Below are positions 61,134-64,000 of a stretch of DNA of 64,000 nucleotides, in pieces. The translations under genes and the position numbers were made by a program. Each line of letters starts with the position of its first letter. Within the stretch, counting starts at the first letter, position 1. The notes under the pieces were generated by a model. That model was given only the letters and a program-made list of their open reading frames with translations. It was not told the DNA's origin and ran no database searches. Origin of the DNA: Lactarius indigo (lineage: Eukaryota; Basidiomycota; Agaricomycetes; Russulales; Russulaceae); the NCBI GenBank assembly GCA_025766275.1, contig JAFKAC010000053.1, positions 248,001 to 312,000 of the forward strand, read 5' to 3'.

Positions 61134-62838
61134 CTATGTAGGGCACAACGGTCGCTGACTAAGAGTCTGAATGAACGCCTGCAGCGAGAGATCAGGCTGG
61201 TATGCGGGGACCTCGTGCCCTGACTCGAACACGTTCAGGAACGAGAAATCCCCAGCGGTCTTGAATACTCCACCCTGCACTCCGTTGACCGTGTATGGGA
61301 CCAGAGACTTTGAGTTAAATTCTGCAGCTTGCGCGAACTCTAGCCGGGAGACCACTGCCTCCACACCAGCGGTGTTGCAAACCCAGTCTATAGAAAAACG
61401 AAGAGAACGTGAGCCGGGTGCACGGGGGTCGGAAGGTGAGAGTCTTACCAGCATCACCAGCCCAGATGAGTACTTGAATGCCGCTCTGTATGACCGTACT
61501 AAGGGTAGAGAGGAAACTACGAGATTCTGTGGGTATGATAAAATGACCATGTAATCATAATTGGACAAGTAGGGCTAGCTTACGGTCGCCGGTATTTACA
61601 AACTTATCATATGGCGGATCGGGGCACACTTGGAATTTCTGCTGAGCACCGATCTTCGACTGGATGGTGGGGTCCTGAAGGTAGGAAACGAAGGTCTTCG
61701 GAGGAAATGAGACATTCGATGTAGCACGGAGATCGTAGGGGTCGAAGTCGCCGCCGTCTTCCTGAATCGCGGACTCAATTTGGATGGTGCAGGTATTGTT
61801 CGCGTTCACGCAATCGGTGTCAGAACTAGAACTGTAACAAGCGTTAAGTTCGGGAAGGCAACTTCGGTTGTAAGTATCGAAGTATGAAGTAGCTTGTGAG
61901 CTATTGATGAGAGAGCGGTAGGGATTGTTGACGGCATAGTCGATGTAAGCCTTGAACTGGGGTATAGGATCAATCTACAGAGTCCAGAGTCACGTCAACG
62001 TAGGCAGACACGGACTATTGGGGCATATGTACCTAACCATTGTTGATTCCGAGAGCAACCATTGGAATTTTCACTCCAGAGACCGCATCCTTGACAATTG
62101 CACCATTCTGGGATTCACTAAACAGTGATTAGATGAAGAATACAATGGAGCGCAAAAACTTACAAGTAGGATGCAAACTCGGGGCCATAGTGTCCACCAT
62201 ACGACTCTGTGAACAGACCGAAATTGCGGTTCTCGTACGTGGGGAACTGCGCGTAGAATGCCTGCAGAAGCTTCCACACGAAGGGTGCAGCTGTGACCGT
62301 CGAGTCCGCAACTTCGGTGCCGAAGCTGAAGCCAGTGCCAATGGGCTGATCTACGTAGAGCATGTTGGCGAAATTATTCCAACTATGAGGGTTCAGCACG
62401 GGAGTTAATCCGGAGACGTTGTTGAATGTGCATGGGCCATTCTCCTGGAACAGGCCGATCATACTACTGCAGCCGGGACCGCCATTCAGCCACATAGCGA
62501 GAGGTGCGGTCTCTGGGTTGTTTCTGGCTTCGAAGAACCAAAACCACATACTCTGAGAATACTTTAGATGGTGGGGCTATAGAAAGTGAGGAATTTGTCA
62601 CCATGTTCTCGCCGACGGAAAGATATCCTGAATACTGATTGACTTCGGGAGTGGTTTCCCAGATGCCGCTGTTGGTGACGAAGGATAGTTTCACACCGGT
62701 GGTGGAATGATCAAATACGGTGTAGTTAACGCCATTTTTGACCTGATAAGAACGTCTATGAGCACGGTCTACAAGGTTAGGGGATGCGATGGCGAATATC
62801 GCCGAGGAGAGTGTTAAAATAGCGGAGAACGCAAACAT
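61134..62838 (-). pseudogene. Serine carboxypeptidase (S10), copy C, with in-frame stop
   Basis: Same six-exon plan as copies A and B, with signal peptide (MFAFSAILTLSSAIFAIAS), GGPGCSSM, TESYGGHYG, WAGDADW and ESGHEVPAYQP all present. At the end of exon 3 the conserved INNGW is changed: the Trp codon TGG is TAG (62035-62033), directly before the donor GTACAT. Using the overlapping GTTAGG donor instead does not rescue the frame, because the next exon then meets TGA at once. The remaining exons are open, so the loss is recent or the call depends on one base. If translated, it would stop after about 235 residues, before the catalytic Asp and His. Confidence 0.75.
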
Positions 62839-63544
62839 GGTGAGCAGTCTGAGCTCTGAGCTGAGAAGATGGTCATCCTCGAGAACTATTTCTCGAGCTT
62901 AAGTAGCAGAGCGGTATCGTGTTGACCCACGGACGCATTTTAACACCGCCGATGTTCTGCTGTTGCGAAGATTTGGCCAATGGAACTATGGGATTTAAGC
63001 GACCGAGTTCGAGTACGTCGTGAAACTCCCGCAGTTTCCGAGAGCTAGTCAAGTCGTTGTACCCGAGACCATAGCATAGTGACACGGTAAGACATCCGTA
63101 TCGCGGATCAATAAAGACCAAACAACAATGTGTTGATTTTCGCTTCGTCGCCCAGTTCCATGTGTATTTGGGCAGGTGTACTTCAAATTATGGGTGTGAG
63201 AAACGACGTCTGAACCTGGAATCCAGCACGCTGGAAGTGCTCATGGAAGCGCACACCAATGCAGTAAGTTAGTAGGGGCTCCGCCGAACCACTTGTTCTT
63301 GTTGCCGTAGCTGAGCTGAGTTACCACCGCCGTTTTTGCATCAAATGCGCTAGAGGGACGAGTGGAGGACTATGCCAAGGACAATGCAGTGTCGCAAAAT
63401 TCGGGAGGGAGCTTAGAACAAACAAGATATCATACGTCTAAATTAAAGTGATCAGAGATCAGCGTTGTCATTATTATGACCACGTTTGGAATTCCGATAA
63501 TAACTTACCATCGTGTTTAACCAGTCTGAGGCAGAGTGAGGAAC
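62839..63544. other. Upstream region of carboxypeptidase copy C
   Basis: No supported gene. A TACTTAAGCTCGAG box at about 62893-62906 is the counterpart of the TATA-like box of copy B. Confidence 0.5.
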
Positions 63545-63975
63545 GAGCGGGCATGAACAGTGTTTGCCGGTTTGTGCCGAAACGAGGAGCGAGCGAAGGC
63601 TTACGCGCTTACGTGCTATAGAGCATAGTCGTCTTTGCGCGAGCGGACAGGGCGGCACGTGCTCATTCCTTCCTCCGTGCTGCCACCTGTCCACCCGTTT
63701 TCTCAGCCGGTTCAAAGGATCGTGTCCTTTTATTTCGCCCACCCACCATACCCTGGTCTTTCTGAAATGCCAAAAATGGTCGATGAAACGGCGTTTTTTG
63801 TCCCTTGCTCGTCGGCGCGTCTCGGACACAAAGCCACAGTTTTTTCGATCGAGAGGCACTCCGTACTTCTGCCCAGTCTCTATTAGCCCCTCCAAGTATA
63901 TACCTAGTTACTCGTTTTCCATGTACATGCCTCTTCCTTCCCGCTGTTCCCCGAATACCCCCGCCGATCGTTGAT
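63545..63975 (-). repeat. Diverged dispersed repeat, copy 2 (inverted)
   Basis: Reverse complement resembles 55795-56140 over about 350 bp with indels. It contains GGGTATTCGGGGAACAGCGG and TAGAGACTGGGCAGAAG on the minus strand. Non-coding. Confidence 0.7.
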
Positions 63976-64000
63976 GCGATGCGTTTCAATCATTCTTTCT

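Overview
The window looks like nuclear DNA of a mushroom-forming basidiomycete (Agaricomycetes). The evidence is dense spliceosomal introns of about 45-62 nt with GT-AG ends, DUF6535 and DUF6698 family genes, a Plavaka transposase, a fungal sesquiterpene synthase and a cluster of S10 serine carboxypeptidases. There is no operon structure. Exon coordinates below were worked out by hand from splice signals and reading frame, and most gene models close exactly in frame.

Layout. (1) 1-21306: two paralogous DUF6535 membrane-protein genes point away from each other (1-6332 minus, running off the left edge; 16781-21306 plus). They flank a block of conserved housekeeping genes: FAL1/eIF4A-III (7675-9305, minus), PRP9/SF3A3 (9411-11223, plus) and a synaptojanin-type SAC plus 5-phosphatase gene (11409-15562, plus). 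FAL1 and PRP9, both RNA-processing factors, share a 105-bp divergent promoter region. The left DUF6535 gene contains a striking run of near-identical, phase-symmetric exons.

(2) 21731-35014: a PIF/Harbinger DNA transposon with its DDE transposase and its Myb-like partner. It was split by a second, 9.8-kb element (24973-34794) with its own terminal inverted repeats and a 7-bp target duplication. The inner element carries an intact Tnp2-type transposase, a divergently transcribed intact gene for an unrecognised 784-aa protein, a broken fragment of an APH-family kinase gene and decayed Ser/Pro-rich sequence.

(3) 35018-40214: a complete sesquiterpene synthase gene (35569-36829, minus) and a hypothetical gene (38324-39744, minus), a host island between two transposon blocks.

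(4) About 40215-50947: a Plavaka (CACTA-like) element with a long transposase gene (42132-46319, minus) and, on the other strand, a 233-aa hypothetical ORF and a DUF6698 gene.

(5) 51659-62838: three tandem secreted S10 serine carboxypeptidase genes on the minus strand. Two look intact and the third has an in-frame stop at the end of exon 3. Large gene-poor spacers between them hold a diverged inverted repeat.
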